Positions 8,109-16,130 of a DNA stretch of 64,000 bases are shown here, piece after piece. Position numbers and translations under genes: made by a program. This DNA comes from an uncultured Lachnospiraceae bacterium (GTDB taxonomy: Bacteria > Bacillota > Clostridia > Lachnospirales > Lachnospiraceae), in NCBI GenBank assembly GCA_900314255.1, contig OMUP01000137.1, positions 1 to 64,000 on the forward strand, read 5' to 3'. The notes beneath the pieces were generated by a model. It was not told the origin of the DNA. It saw only the letters and a program-made list of their open reading frames with translations, and did not search any database. Position 1 is the first letter of the stretch; each line of letters opens with the position of its first letter.

Positions 8109-9203
8109 ATGAGTCATGTACAGGAATACAAATGCCCACGCTGCGGGGGTGCTGTAGCCTTTGACAGCGGCACACAGAAATTGAAATGCCCGTATTGCGG
8201 TACAGAGTTTGATATCGAAGCATTGGAATCCTATGAGAACGACACAGATTCCGGTCAGACAGACGATATGAACTGGGAGACATCCGCCGGCGGACAGTGG
8301 CAGGCAGGCGAAGCGGAAGGGCTTTGTACCTTCGTTTGTAAGTCATGCGGCGGAGAAATTGTGGGGGATGAGAACACGGCAGCAACATCGTGCCCGTTCT
8401 GTGGGAATCCGGTGGTGATGACAGGACAGTTTTCCGGTGCCCTGAAGCCGGACTACATTATTCCATTCAAGCTGGATAAAAAGGCGGCAAAAGCTGCACT
8501 GCAAAAGCATTATGGCGGCAAAAGGCTTCTTCCGCCCATTTTCAGAGATCAGAACCACATCGATGAGATCAAAGGCGTGTATGTTCCTTTCTGGCTGTTT
8601 GATGCGGATGCAGAGGTAAGCGTCCATTATAAAGCGACCAGTGTACAGAAATGGAGTGACAGCAATTACAACTATACGGAAACCAGTTATTTTTCGGTCA
8701 GCCGCAGCGGCGTGATTGGGTTTGAACGTGTCCCGGTTGATGGTTCAACCAAAATGCCGGATGATCTGATGGAATCGATCGAACCATTCCGGTTAGATGA
8801 CGCAGTGGAGTTCAAAGCAGCGTATCTGGCGGGGTACCTGGCAGACAAATACGATGTCGATGCCGCGCAGAGTACAGAGCGGGCCAACACGAGGATCAAG
8901 CGGAGTGCTGAGGAAGCTTTCGCTTCCACCGTAAAAGGGTACACGAGTGTTACCCCGGAAACCAGTATTGTGAAACTATCCGGAGGAAGTGCCAAGTATG
9001 CGCTGCTTCCCGTATGGCTGCTGAATACGACATGGAACGGAGAACTCTTTACATTTGCCATGAACGGACAGACGGGAAAGCTGGTGGGGGATCTGCCTGT
9101 CGACAGAGGGGCAGCACGCAAATGGACGATCGGGATTACGGTTCTGTGCGGTGCTGTTGTTTATGGGCTTGCCTGGCTGCTGCACCTGGCGGGTGCTTTG
9201 TGA
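8109..9203 (+). CDS. TFIIB-type zinc-ribbon membrane protein (YdjG-like)
   Basis: A 364-aa protein starting at ATG 8109, with AGGGAGGA 8 bases upstream; the 18 codons before it have no ribosome site. Residues 1-35 form a zinc ribbon (YKCPRCGG, LKCPYCGTEF). A second ribbon lies near 80-105 (CKSCGGEIV, CPFCGNPV). A large beta-rich domain follows, and the last 25 residues form one transmembrane helix. The organisation fits YdjG, whose gene sits beside ydjH (TPM) and ydjI (SPFH) in Bacillus. It is 13 bases from the TPM gene, so the two are probably cotranscribed. Likely topology is a large cytoplasmic domain anchored at the membrane by its C-terminus. Confidence 0.8.
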   Translation: MSHVQEYKCPRCGGAVAFDSGTQKLKCPYCGTEFDIEALESYENDTDSGQTDDMNWETSAGGQWQAGEAEGLCTFVCKSCGGEIVGDENTAATSCPFCGNPVVMTGQFSGALKPDYIIPFKLDKKAAKAALQKHYGGKRLLPPIFRDQNHIDEIKGVYVPFWLFDADAEVSVHYKATSVQKWSDSNYNYTETSYFSVSRSGVIGFERVPVDGSTKMPDDLMESIEPFRLDDAVEFKAAYLAGYLADKYDVDAAQSTERANTRIKRSAEEAFASTVKGYTSVTPETSIVKLSGGSAKYALLPVWLLNTTWNGELFTFAMNGQTGKLVGDLPVDRGAARKWTIGITVLCGAVVYGLAWLLHLAGAL

Positions 9204-9216
9204 GGAGGGCACACAG

Positions 9217-10029
9217 ATGAAGAAGATATGGACGTTTTTCCTGCTGCTTGTGTTCTGTTTCAGCATATCCGTGCCGGCGCTGGCAGAAGACGGTGCAGGG
9301 GGCTTTGCGGATGCCTGTTACCGACTGCAGGATTCTGTCGGTGTTCTGACAGAAGAGGAGGACAGCGAGATTCAAAATCTGCTGGATGAGACCAGCGTGC
9401 AGCTGCAATTTGATCTGGCAGTTGTGGTTGTGGACACTCTGGATGGACGGTCAGCCCAGGAGTGGGCGGATGATAGTTTTGATTCCGGTCAGTTCGGCTA
9501 TGGTAGTAATAAAGACGGCGCGCTGCTCCTGATCAGCACGGTGGACAGGACATGGGCCATTTCGACCTGCGGATATGGCATCACCGCGTTCACGGATGCA
9601 GGTATTCAATATATCGGGGAACAGATGAGGGATGATCTGGCGGCTGGCAATTACGCGGAAGCCTTTCGGACATTTGCCCGGCAAGGTGGTCAGTTTGTGA
9701 CTATGGCAAGAGAGGGCAGGCCCTTTGATTCATCCGATCTGCCTAAAAAACCATTGTCGTGGATCTGGCTTATTATTTCTCCTGCGATCGGATTTGTCGT
9801 GGCCATTATCGTTGTGGGATCCATGAAACGTCAGCTCAGGACGGTGCGCCGGCAGGCGGCAGCGGGCGGTTATGTCCGGGAGGGCAGTATGAATGTGACG
9901 GAAAGCAGGGATTTGTTCCTGTATCACACGATCGACCGCACTGAAAAAGCAAAGAATACGAGCTCCGGGAGCAGTACACACACATCGTCCTCCGGTACCA
10001 CGCACGGAGGCGGCAGCGGAAAATTCTAG
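9217..10029 (+). CDS. TPM-domain membrane protein (YdjH-like)
   Basis: A 270-aa protein starting at ATG 9217 after GAGGAGGG. Residues 1-25 are a signal peptide ending ALAED. A TPM domain (about 32-165) carries YRLQDSVGVLTEEE near its start and GYGITAFTD in the centre. A transmembrane segment (about 183-203) precedes a cytoplasmic tail rich in Ser, Thr and Gly that ends THGGGSGKF; a Gly-rich end is common in TPM proteins. With the preceding zinc-ribbon protein it forms the YdjG/YdjH pair. The TPM fold is extracytoplasmic and is found in proteins of membrane-protein quality control and stress; the exact function here is unknown. Confidence 0.82.
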   Translation: MKKIWTFFLLLVFCFSISVPALAEDGAGGFADACYRLQDSVGVLTEEEDSEIQNLLDETSVQLQFDLAVVVVDTLDGRSAQEWADDSFDSGQFGYGSNKDGALLLISTVDRTWAISTCGYGITAFTDAGIQYIGEQMRDDLAAGNYAEAFRTFARQGGQFVTMAREGRPFDSSDLPKKPLSWIWLIISPAIGFVVAIIVVGSMKRQLRTVRRQAAAGGYVREGSMNVTESRDLFLYHTIDRTEKAKNTSSGSSTHTSSSGTTHGGGSGKF

Positions 10030-10046
10030 GAATAGGGGAGCTGTTT

Positions 10047-11519
10047 ATGGAAACAAAGCGGCTGGTGATTCTGCACAATAACGATATGCACGGCGATTTT
10101 CTTGCCACAGATAAGGATGGAAAGCAGACGGGAGGTCTGCCGCTTCTTTCGGGGTATGTGAGACAGACCCGCAGGCAGGAAGAAAACGTGCTGTATGCGA
10201 TTGCAGGAGATGTTTTCCAGGGATCGATCATTGATCAGGAATATCGAGGGATATCAACGATCGATCTTGTCAATCAGCTGAAACCGGATGTGATGCCCAT
10301 TTGAAATCATGAAGTGGATTACGGGCTGTCCCATCTGCTGTTTCTGGAAAAGTGCGCGAGTTTTCCAATCATCAACGCCAATCTGTATGTGACGCTGAAC
10401 AACAGCAGGCTGTTTCTGCCATATCTGATCCGGGAGATCGGCGGAATGCGGATCCTTTTCATCGGAATTCTCACCGAAGATGTTATAAAGGTGACCCGTC
10501 AGGACAAACTGATCGGAACGCTGGTCAATATAGAGCAGGCTGCCAGAGAAATTGAACTGATCTGTGACAGCTACCGTACGACAGACATTGATCTGACGGT
10601 TGTCCTGACACATATCGGCATTGAAAAAGACCGTGAGCTCGCCGCCAGGCTGGATCCTAGGTTCGGCGTGGATCTGATCATCGGAGGGCATTCCCATACC
10701 TTCATGGACAAGCCGGAAAAAGTGAACGATATTCTGATTGCGCATGCGGGATTTGGGACGGGCAGCATCGGACGATTTGATCTGGTCTGTGATCTGGATA
10801 CCAACAGCATTTACGATTTCACCTGGCAGAATGTGCCCATCAATGAAGAGACGGCAAGTCCGGATCCGGTCATGGAGGAGATGCTTTACCGCTACCAGTT
10901 GCGAACCGATGCGAAGTACTCGCGGGTGATCACGACATTTGAGCGGAAGCTGACACATCCATGCCGCATTCAGGAAACGGAGCTCGGCAATCTGTATGCG
11001 GATCTTTTTCAGGAGGGGAGTTCTTTTGATCTGATGATGCTCGGTTCCGGTTCGATCCGCAAGACAGAGCTCGGTCCGGTCATTACAATCCAGGATCTCA
11101 GAGAGAACACCCCCTATGATGACTGCCTGTGGACGCTGACGGTGAGCGGCGAAAAGCTGCGAAGAATGATCTCCTATGTGTTCCGCGATGAAGCCTGGCA
11201 GGGGCATACGGAGTTTTTTCAGTATTCGAGGGGAATACGGATTGTCTGGGATGTGAAGCAGAAAGTACTCCGGGAATTTCAGTTCCGGGAAAGATCCATT
11301 GCAGATGATGATGAAATCCGGATAGGGCTGCAGGACTATCGCCTACGAAATTTCGAAAGCGATTTCGGAATGCCGTTGGAGGCTGTAACCGGGGGAGAAG
11401 AGCCGAAAATCGCCGCCGTGTCTCTGAATAATATTGTCGAAGAATATATGACGACTCACCAGGGACTGAATGCGGAGGTAGAAGGAAGAATCCGGATCAT
11501 ACATGGAGGAACAGCATGA
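10047..11519 (+). pseudogene. 5'-nucleotidase/metallophosphoesterase with one in-frame stop
   Basis: One continuous frame from ATG 10047 to TGA 11517-11519 is broken by a single TGA at 10302-10304. Before it are LHNNDMHGDF and AGDVFQGS, the first metal-binding motifs of the bifunctional UDP-sugar hydrolase/5'-nucleotidase family; after it come NHEVDYG, VLTHIG and GGHSHTF. The TGA replaces the Gly of the metal-site motif GNHE, so one G-to-T change from GGA explains it. The C-terminal 5'-nucleotidase domain follows intact to residue 490. No signal peptide is seen, so a cytoplasmic location is likely. The 3' part could restart at GTG 10314 but would lack half the active site. Sequencing error is possible. 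Confidence 0.85.
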
Positions 11520-12027
11520 AAGCACAGGATGGAGAGATTCCGGACAATAAAATTTTACAGACATTTGCCTGATCAGCGATCTTTCGTTTAATAAGTCTGT
11601 GATACTTGATCTGGAATCCTTCCTCATTAAGTACATAAGTGCAGACGGCGGGAAAAAATGATCAATGGCAATGCAGGCGTGTCCGATCATAATTATTTTT
11701 ATAAAACTGCTTATGAAACTGAGTTTAAGGGTATTTGGAATGAGTTAATAAAAAAAGGAATCGTAAGCCGAAGTATCTCAAGCATTGAAAATTCTGAGTT
11801 ATTCAAATATTCACCGTATAAAGTTCTGAGCAAGGATCAGGAGCAGACTGCATACGATATTTTGAAAGATCTTTATAAAGCAAATAATGCTACACAGAAA
11901 TCATTGATAGAAGTTTAAAGGTGGGGCAGGAACAGGAAAAACCATCCTGGCTGTTTATATTATAAAACTTCTACATGATATCTCCATACATAAAGATGTC
12001 TGGAATTATTCGGTGATTTTATACTGA
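11516..12027 (+). pseudogene. Frameshifted remnant of a P-loop ATPase (DUF2075-like)
   Basis: Fragments of one protein can be read across three frames. ATG 11516 follows GGAGGA and overlaps the nucleotidase stop, but stops after 18 codons. The next frame (about 11566-11656) reads SDLSFNKSVILDLESFLIKY. The ATG-11658 frame encodes 86 residues with KTAYETEFKGIWNELIKKGI. After one extra base near 11914-11916 comes GGAGTGKTILAVYIIKLL, a Walker A motif, ending at TGA 12025-12027. The order (N-terminal domain, then P-loop) resembles DUF2075-type helicase/ATPase proteins; that family assignment is from memory. Most of the ATPase domain is missing, so the gene is dead. Confidence 0.7.
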
Positions 12028-12138
12028 CCGGAGATGTGAGAAGCACTTCTTGAGATATTTATATATATCTGTTATTGTTTTAGTAAAAGAAGGCGTGAAC
12101 AATTAAATATGCAAAGCAAAAATTATTGGGGAGGTTTT

Positions 12139-12831
12139 ATGAAGGGAAAACTATGATGGTTTGTCATTACACTGATAACGATTCTTTTTGTGACTAATTG
12201 CTATATTCCGACAGTATATGCTGATGATTCGTCAATTGAGAGCGAATCCGGAACATGGCAGATTATTTCCATTGATGAAAACACGGAGAAAATTGAATTT
12301 ATCGACCGCGAATCGGGTGAAAAATCAATTGCTCTCAATTATCTGAATGGCAGCAATGGCGATTTATTCGTGGAAATATGGCATAATGTTACTTCAGATG
12401 AAGATATTCTGAATCGAAAAGCTGATGAAGAATATAGAACTTTGCAGGAAGACGCGGATTATGACATTTTTGATATCTATTCCTATTTGAATGATCCGTA
12501 TACTATTCTTCGTGTGACGTTTCCGACAGAGTGGGGCTGCTTGGAATTGAAACGTTCAAGCAGGCACATGGATATTGATAATGCCCTCACGCTTGCATCA
12601 CAACTCGCGCAGTTGGCAGGACAAGAACACATTTCTATGTTTATGGATCTTGCGAATATGCTAATCACATCTCATATAGACAACATTTATTATATTAATT
12701 ATCGATGCAATAGACTTTTGGACCAGTATACTGAAGAGTTTCAGGACAAAACGGCGTATTATTCTGATCCTTCATATAATAGTTTTCTATATGAAGTAAA
12801 AGGTGACATACAAATAAATTATCTTTGGTGA
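12139..12831 (+). pseudogene. Secreted protein gene with in-frame TGA at codon 6
   Basis: GGGGAGG (12128-12134) points to ATG 12139, which reads MKGKL then TGA at 12154-12156. The same frame continues WFVITLITILFVTNCY and ends in a signal-peptidase-like TVYADD, so the TGA sits in the n-region of a signal peptide. The mature part (about 200 residues) is acidic and has no motif I recognise; it contains an unusual LNGSNGDLFVEIWHNVTSDED stretch. Translation from GTG 12190 is possible but would lose most of the signal peptide and has no ribosome site. It is either inactivated or carries a sequencing error. Base composition here is clearly AT-rich. Confidence 0.6.
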
Positions 12832-12894
12832 CGTATACCCGTAGATGAACTATATTGTTTACGCCTTCAGCATAGTTGAATTAATGGAGGGTAT

Positions 12895-13233
12895 ATGAAT
12901 TCAGGCGGTTACACGATACCTGCGATATTCCTGATACTAATTGTAATAATTCTCATAGATATGCGCTCAATCCGGGCTACTGGCAGGATAAGCGGGCTCA
13001 ATCTGAAAGACCCGCAAATCCAGAAGAAGTATAACTGTAAAAAGGCAGAGAAAATACAATATGCCCTGGATTATATTTCTATTATCGGAATTCTGGCTAT
13101 GATGGGGCTGGATTATGTTTTCTCGTGGACACAGTTTTTCCCTGTTGAAGGGTATCTGATCGTTGCATGTTTTGTGGGAATGGCTTTTCTCCCTATCGCA
13201 AAAGTATTATCGCGTATTCATGACATTCCTTGA
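12895..13233 (+). CDS. Small membrane protein, first of a paralogous pair
   Basis: A 112-aa protein with GGAGGG just upstream of ATG 12895. Hydrophobic segments lie at about 8-24, 58-80 and 85-104. The loop after the first helix reads LKDPQIQKKYNCKKAEK and matches MNDPENQLKYDCRKIRK in the next gene, so the two are tandem duplicates. No family is recognised. Its low GC content, unlike the core genes downstream, suggests it arrived by transfer along with the neighbouring remnants. Confidence 0.65.
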   Translation: MNSGGYTIPAIFLILIVIILIDMRSIRATGRISGLNLKDPQIQKKYNCKKAEKIQYALDYISIIGILAMMGLDYVFSWTQFFPVEGYLIVACFVGMAFLPIAKVLSRIHDIP

Positions 13234-13242
13234 GGAGGGACT

Positions 13243-13596
13243 ATGCGTTTTGGCGAACAATCCATATCAAATGCGCTTGTCCTTATTATCATAAATAATG
13301 TGATAGGACTGATCCGCATTTACAAATATAATGCGCTCATGCGTTTTAATATGAACGATCCGGAAAATCAGTTGAAATATGACTGCCGGAAAATCAGAAA
13401 ACTGCATCTGATTCTTTATTGGATCGCACTTTTAGTGGTTATTATCGTTGTTGTGTTAAGCTTTTACAATCAGATTCCTGATAAGAACCTGGCAGCTGAA
13501 CTTCTGATCGGTTTCACCAGTATACTGGCCACTCTTCCAATAGGGCGCCGGCTGTTCAAAAACAAGGACTATACCGCACCGTCAGGAAGCGAATAA
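13243..13596 (+). CDS. Small membrane protein, second of a paralogous pair
   Basis: A 117-aa protein with GAGGAGGG before ATG 13243, 9 bases after its paralogue. Hydrophobic segments lie at about 8-24, 56-76 and 85-102. It shares with the upstream gene the DP-x-x-Q-x-KY-x-C-x-K signature in the first cytoplasmic loop and the same helix spacing, though overall identity is modest. Function unknown. The two were probably made from one mRNA and may form a heteromer. Confidence 0.65.
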   Translation: MRFGEQSISNALVLIIINNVIGLIRIYKYNALMRFNMNDPENQLKYDCRKIRKLHLILYWIALLVVIIVVVLSFYNQIPDKNLAAELLIGFTSILATLPIGRRLFKNKDYTAPSGSE

Positions 13597-13644
13597 ATGC
13601 TTTGAAATTTTCTCCGATCGCCTTCATTTGCCATAAATTTTCAA

Positions 13645-13673
13645 TTGACACCACACAGTGCTTTGAGTATAAT
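13645..13673 (+). promoter_or_regulatory. Consensus sigma-A promoter of rpmF
   Basis: A perfect TTGACA (13645-13650) and perfect TATAAT (13668-13673) are separated by 17 bases. This is the strongest promoter in the window by consensus and gives a leader of about 33 bases to rpmF. Confidence 0.9.
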
Positions 13674-13713
13674 AATCGTTGTGTTTGATCCCCGGAAAAG
13701 AGGAGGTGTGATC

Positions 13714-13899
13714 ATGTCGATTTGTCCGAAGAACAGATCTTCCAAGGCAAGAAGAGACAAGAGAAGAGCGAACTGGAAGATGAGTGCTCCGAACCTTGTT
13801 AGATGCAGCAAGTGCGGCGCTCTTATGATGCCTCACAGAGTCTGCAAGAACTGCGGTTCTTACAACAAGAAGGAAATCATCAACGTTGACGAGAAGTAA
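13714..13899 (+). CDS. rpmF: 50S ribosomal protein L32
   Basis: A 61-aa large-subunit ribosomal protein. The start at ATG 13714 has AGGAGG (13701-13706) 7 bases upstream. The N-terminus MSICPKNRSSKARRDKRR is typical of L32. A C4 zinc ribbon is intact (CSKCGALMMPHRVCKNC), so this is the zinc-binding form. In most Firmicutes rpmF follows a DUF177 gene (yceD) and precedes plsX; here plsX follows but DUF177 is missing and rpmF has its own strong promoter. Confidence 0.97.
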   Translation: MSICPKNRSSKARRDKRRANWKMSAPNLVRCSKCGALMMPHRVCKNCGSYNKKEIINVDEK

Positions 13900-13926
13900 T
13901 TCGTCCGAAAATAAGTTTACTCTTAT

Positions 13927-13964
13927 GCGGCGGGGGCCCCGGAAACGGGACTTCCGCCGCTTTT
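13927..13964 (+). terminator. Hairpin terminator between rpmF and plsX
   Basis: GCGGCGG (13927-13933) pairs with CCGCCGC (13954-13960), followed by TTTT; the long loop contains its own small CCCG/CGGG hairpin. It would reduce read-through so that L32 is made in excess over the lipid genes. Confidence 0.65.
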
Positions 13965-13972
13965 CGACTGCA

Positions 13973-14001
13973 TTGATTTTCAGGGCTGTTTCCTGTAAAA
14001 T
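13973..14001 (+). promoter_or_regulatory. Promoter upstream of plsX
   Basis: TTGATT (13973-13978), a 17-base spacer and TAAAAT (13996-14001) lie 35 bases before the plsX start. It would restart transcription after the rpmF hairpin. Confidence 0.6.
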
Positions 14002-14036
14002 ACGAAAGAGTTCATTATCAAGAAAGGCACACACAG

Positions 14037-15071
14037 ATGGCAGAACAGGTTACAGTCGCGCTGGACGCCATGGGCGGCGATAATGCTCCCGAGGAGATCG
14101 TCAAGGGTGCCGTCGCAGCAGCCAGGGAAAATCCGGAGCTGAATATTCATCTGATCGGAACGGAAGATGTTGTCAGGAAACTTCTTGAAGCGTCGGACTA
14201 TCCGAAAGACAGAATTACGTTGATTCCGTCCACAGAAGTGATATCAACGGATGAGAATCCGACGATGGCGATCCGCCGTAAGCGGAATTCTTCCATTGTC
14301 ATCGGTATGAAAGAAGTGCACACAGGTGAGGCGGACTGCTTTGTTTCCGCCGGCAACTCCGGGGCTGTGCTCGTGGGCGGACAGGTCGTAGTCGGCAAGA
14401 TCCGCGGCATTGACAGGCCTCCTTTTGCGCCGATCATCCCGACAGCAGCGGGGCCGGTGCTTCTTCTTGATTCCGGCGCGAACATGGACGCCAAGCCGGA
14501 GTGGCTGGTGCAGTGGGCCCAGATCGGCTCGATCTACATGAAGAATCAGCTTGGCATTAAAAATCCGAGAGTTGCAATCGTCAACGTCGGAGCGGAAGAT
14601 GACAAGGGCAACGCGCTCGTGAAGGCCACATTCCCGATGCTTAAGGAATGTCCGGATATCAACTTCACCGGCAGCATCGAGGCCAGAGACATTCCGAAGG
14701 GCACGGCGGACGTCATCGTCTGCGACGCCTTTGTCGGGAACGTCATCCTGAAGATGTACGAGGGCACGGCGAGCATGCTGCTCCATGAGATCAAGGGCGT
14801 ACTGATGTCGTCTGTACGCACAAAGATCGGCGCGGCGCTTATCGCCGGGCCTCTCAAGAAAACACTGAAGAAGTTCAGTGCGAAGGAGTACGGCGGCGCG
14901 CCGCTTCTGGGCTGCCGGGGGCTTGTCGTCAAGGTTCACGGCAACGCGACGCAGGCCGAGATTTCGCACGCGCTGAAGCAGTGCATCACGTTCAAACGGG
15001 AAGATATCAATCAGAAGATTGTGGAAGGCCTGCATCTGAACGAAACGAAGCCGCAGGCAGAAAGAGGATAA
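14037..15071 (+). CDS. plsX: Phosphate acyltransferase PlsX
   Basis: PlsX converts acyl-ACP and phosphate to acyl phosphate, the acyl donor for PlsY in phospholipid synthesis; it is a peripheral membrane enzyme. The 344-aa protein opens VALDAMGGDNAPEEIVKGAV, the family signature, and includes FVSAGNSGAVLVGG and a C-terminal GAPLLGCRGLVVKVHG. Length is normal. It stops one base before acpP starts, so synthesis with its substrate carrier is coupled. Confidence 0.97.
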   Translation: MAEQVTVALDAMGGDNAPEEIVKGAVAAARENPELNIHLIGTEDVVRKLLEASDYPKDRITLIPSTEVISTDENPTMAIRRKRNSSIVIGMKEVHTGEADCFVSAGNSGAVLVGGQVVVGKIRGIDRPPFAPIIPTAAGPVLLLDSGANMDAKPEWLVQWAQIGSIYMKNQLGIKNPRVAIVNVGAEDDKGNALVKATFPMLKECPDINFTGSIEARDIPKGTADVIVCDAFVGNVILKMYEGTASMLLHEIKGVLMSSVRTKIGAALIAGPLKKTLKKFSAKEYGGAPLLGCRGLVVKVHGNATQAEISHALKQCITFKREDINQKIVEGLHLNETKPQAERG

Positions 15072-15072
15072 C

Positions 15073-15303
15073 ATGGAATTCGAGAAGCTGCAGAATATCA
15101 TTGCGGATGTTGCCGGTGTGGATCCGTCGGAGATCAAGCCGGAAACGACATTTGTCGCGGACCTCGGGCTGGATTCCCTTGATGTGTACCAGATTGTCGT
15201 AGGAATCGAGGATGAGTTCAAGATCCAGGTCCCGGATGACGCGATCGAGCACGTGACAAGCGTACAGGACGCGGCGGATCTGATCAAAAAAGCGGTCGGC
15301 TGA
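15073..15303 (+). CDS. acpP: Acyl carrier protein
   Basis: A 76-aa acidic carrier of fatty-acid intermediates. Ser35 in ADLGLDSLD is the 4'-phosphopantetheine attachment site. It starts one base after plsX ends, and the four-helix ACP pattern is complete. A hairpin (15351-15387) follows, before rnc. Confidence 0.96.
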   Translation: MEFEKLQNIIADVAGVDPSEIKPETTFVADLGLDSLDVYQIVVGIEDEFKIQVPDDAIEHVTSVQDAADLIKKAVG

Positions 15304-15350
15304 AAATAAAAAGTATCTGAGCACATTTTGCAATACGAACAGACAAAGCG

Positions 15351-15387
15351 GGAGACTGGCTCTCTTTAAAGGGAGACAGTCTCCTTT
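15351..15387 (+). terminator. Hairpin between acpP and rnc, possible weak terminator
   Basis: GGAGACTG pairs with CAGTCTCC, and after one mismatch the inner CTCTCT pairs with AGGGAG around a TTAA loop. Only TTTGTG follows, so termination is probably partial. As a long double-stranded stem it could also be an RNase III target directly upstream of rnc. Confidence 0.45.
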
Positions 15388-15402
15388 GTGTAGAGGAATG
15401 AG

Positions 15403-16107
15403 ATGAACGAAAGCAGTCAGGAAATCCTGAAGAAGTTCCAGGAGAGAATCGGATATCATTTTAAAAATTCAAAGCTTTTGCTGCAGGCGCTTACGCACAG
15501 CTCGAGAGCCAATGAGATGCAGACCGGGCGGTACGGCGACAACGAGCGCATGGAGTTTCTGGGGGACGCGGTTCTGGAGGTAAATTCCAGTGACTTCATC
15601 TACCGCCATCATCCGGAAATGAGCGAGGGCGAGATGTCGCGCTACCGGGCCAGCATTGTGTGTGAGCCGACGCTGGCTGCGTGCGCAAGAGACATCAATC
15701 TGGATTCCTGCATCCTGCTCGGAAAAGGAGAGGAGATGACTGGCGGGAGGCAGCGGGATTCGATCGTCTCTGACGCGTTCGAGGCGGTGATCGGTGCGCT
15801 GTATCTGGACGGCGGCATGGAACCGGCAAAGAAATTCATCGATTCCTATGTGTTAAATGACCTGGAGAACAAGACTCTTTTTTACGACAGCAAGACACGC
15901 CTTCAGGAAGTGGTTCAGTCGGTCGGAAAAGAAGTCACATACGAGGAGATCGGAGAAGAAGGCCCTGACAATGACAAGACGTTCTTCATGAAGGCATCGG
16001 TGCCGGGGCTGCTTGATGAGACCGGCGCCGGCCACACGAAGAAGAAGGCGGAGCAGATGGCCGCATACAAGGCACTTGTTGCGCTGAAGGCCCGGGGAAT
16101 GATCTGA
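15403..16107 (+). CDS. rnc: Ribonuclease III
   Basis: Endonuclease that cuts double-stranded RNA in rRNA processing and mRNA turnover. The 234-aa protein has the signature NERMEFLGDAVLEV (about 47-60) with the catalytic acidic residues, a second acidic cluster DAFEAVIGALYLDGG, and a C-terminal double-stranded RNA-binding domain (about 155-232) ending in GHTKKKAEQMAAYKAL. It precedes smc and ftsY, the standard Firmicutes order. Confidence 0.97.
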   Translation: MNESSQEILKKFQERIGYHFKNSKLLLQALTHSSRANEMQTGRYGDNERMEFLGDAVLEVNSSDFIYRHHPEMSEGEMSRYRASIVCEPTLAACARDINLDSCILLGKGEEMTGGRQRDSIVSDAFEAVIGALYLDGGMEPAKKFIDSYVLNDLENKTLFYDSKTRLQEVVQSVGKEVTYEEIGEEGPDNDKTFFMKASVPGLLDETGAGHTKKKAEQMAAYKALVALKARGMI

Positions 16108-16130
16108 GCAGACAGGAGAATTTACGTTTC

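Noticed and set aside
10302..10304. Possible selenocysteine codon in the 5'-nucleotidase
   Set aside because: The position is the conserved Gly of GNHE, not a Cys, and I see no convincing SECIS-like hairpin right after it. A nonsense change or read error is simpler.
10047..12831. TGA reassigned to a sense codon, given two in-frame TGAs
   Set aside because: TGA is used as the normal stop by many intact genes here (smc, acpP, ftsY, mutS, mutL), so the code is standard.
14244..15326. 360-codon antisense frame opposite plsX and acpP
   Set aside because: It is a GC-codon shadow of clearly identified genes, with Arg/His/Asp-rich translation and no ribosome site.
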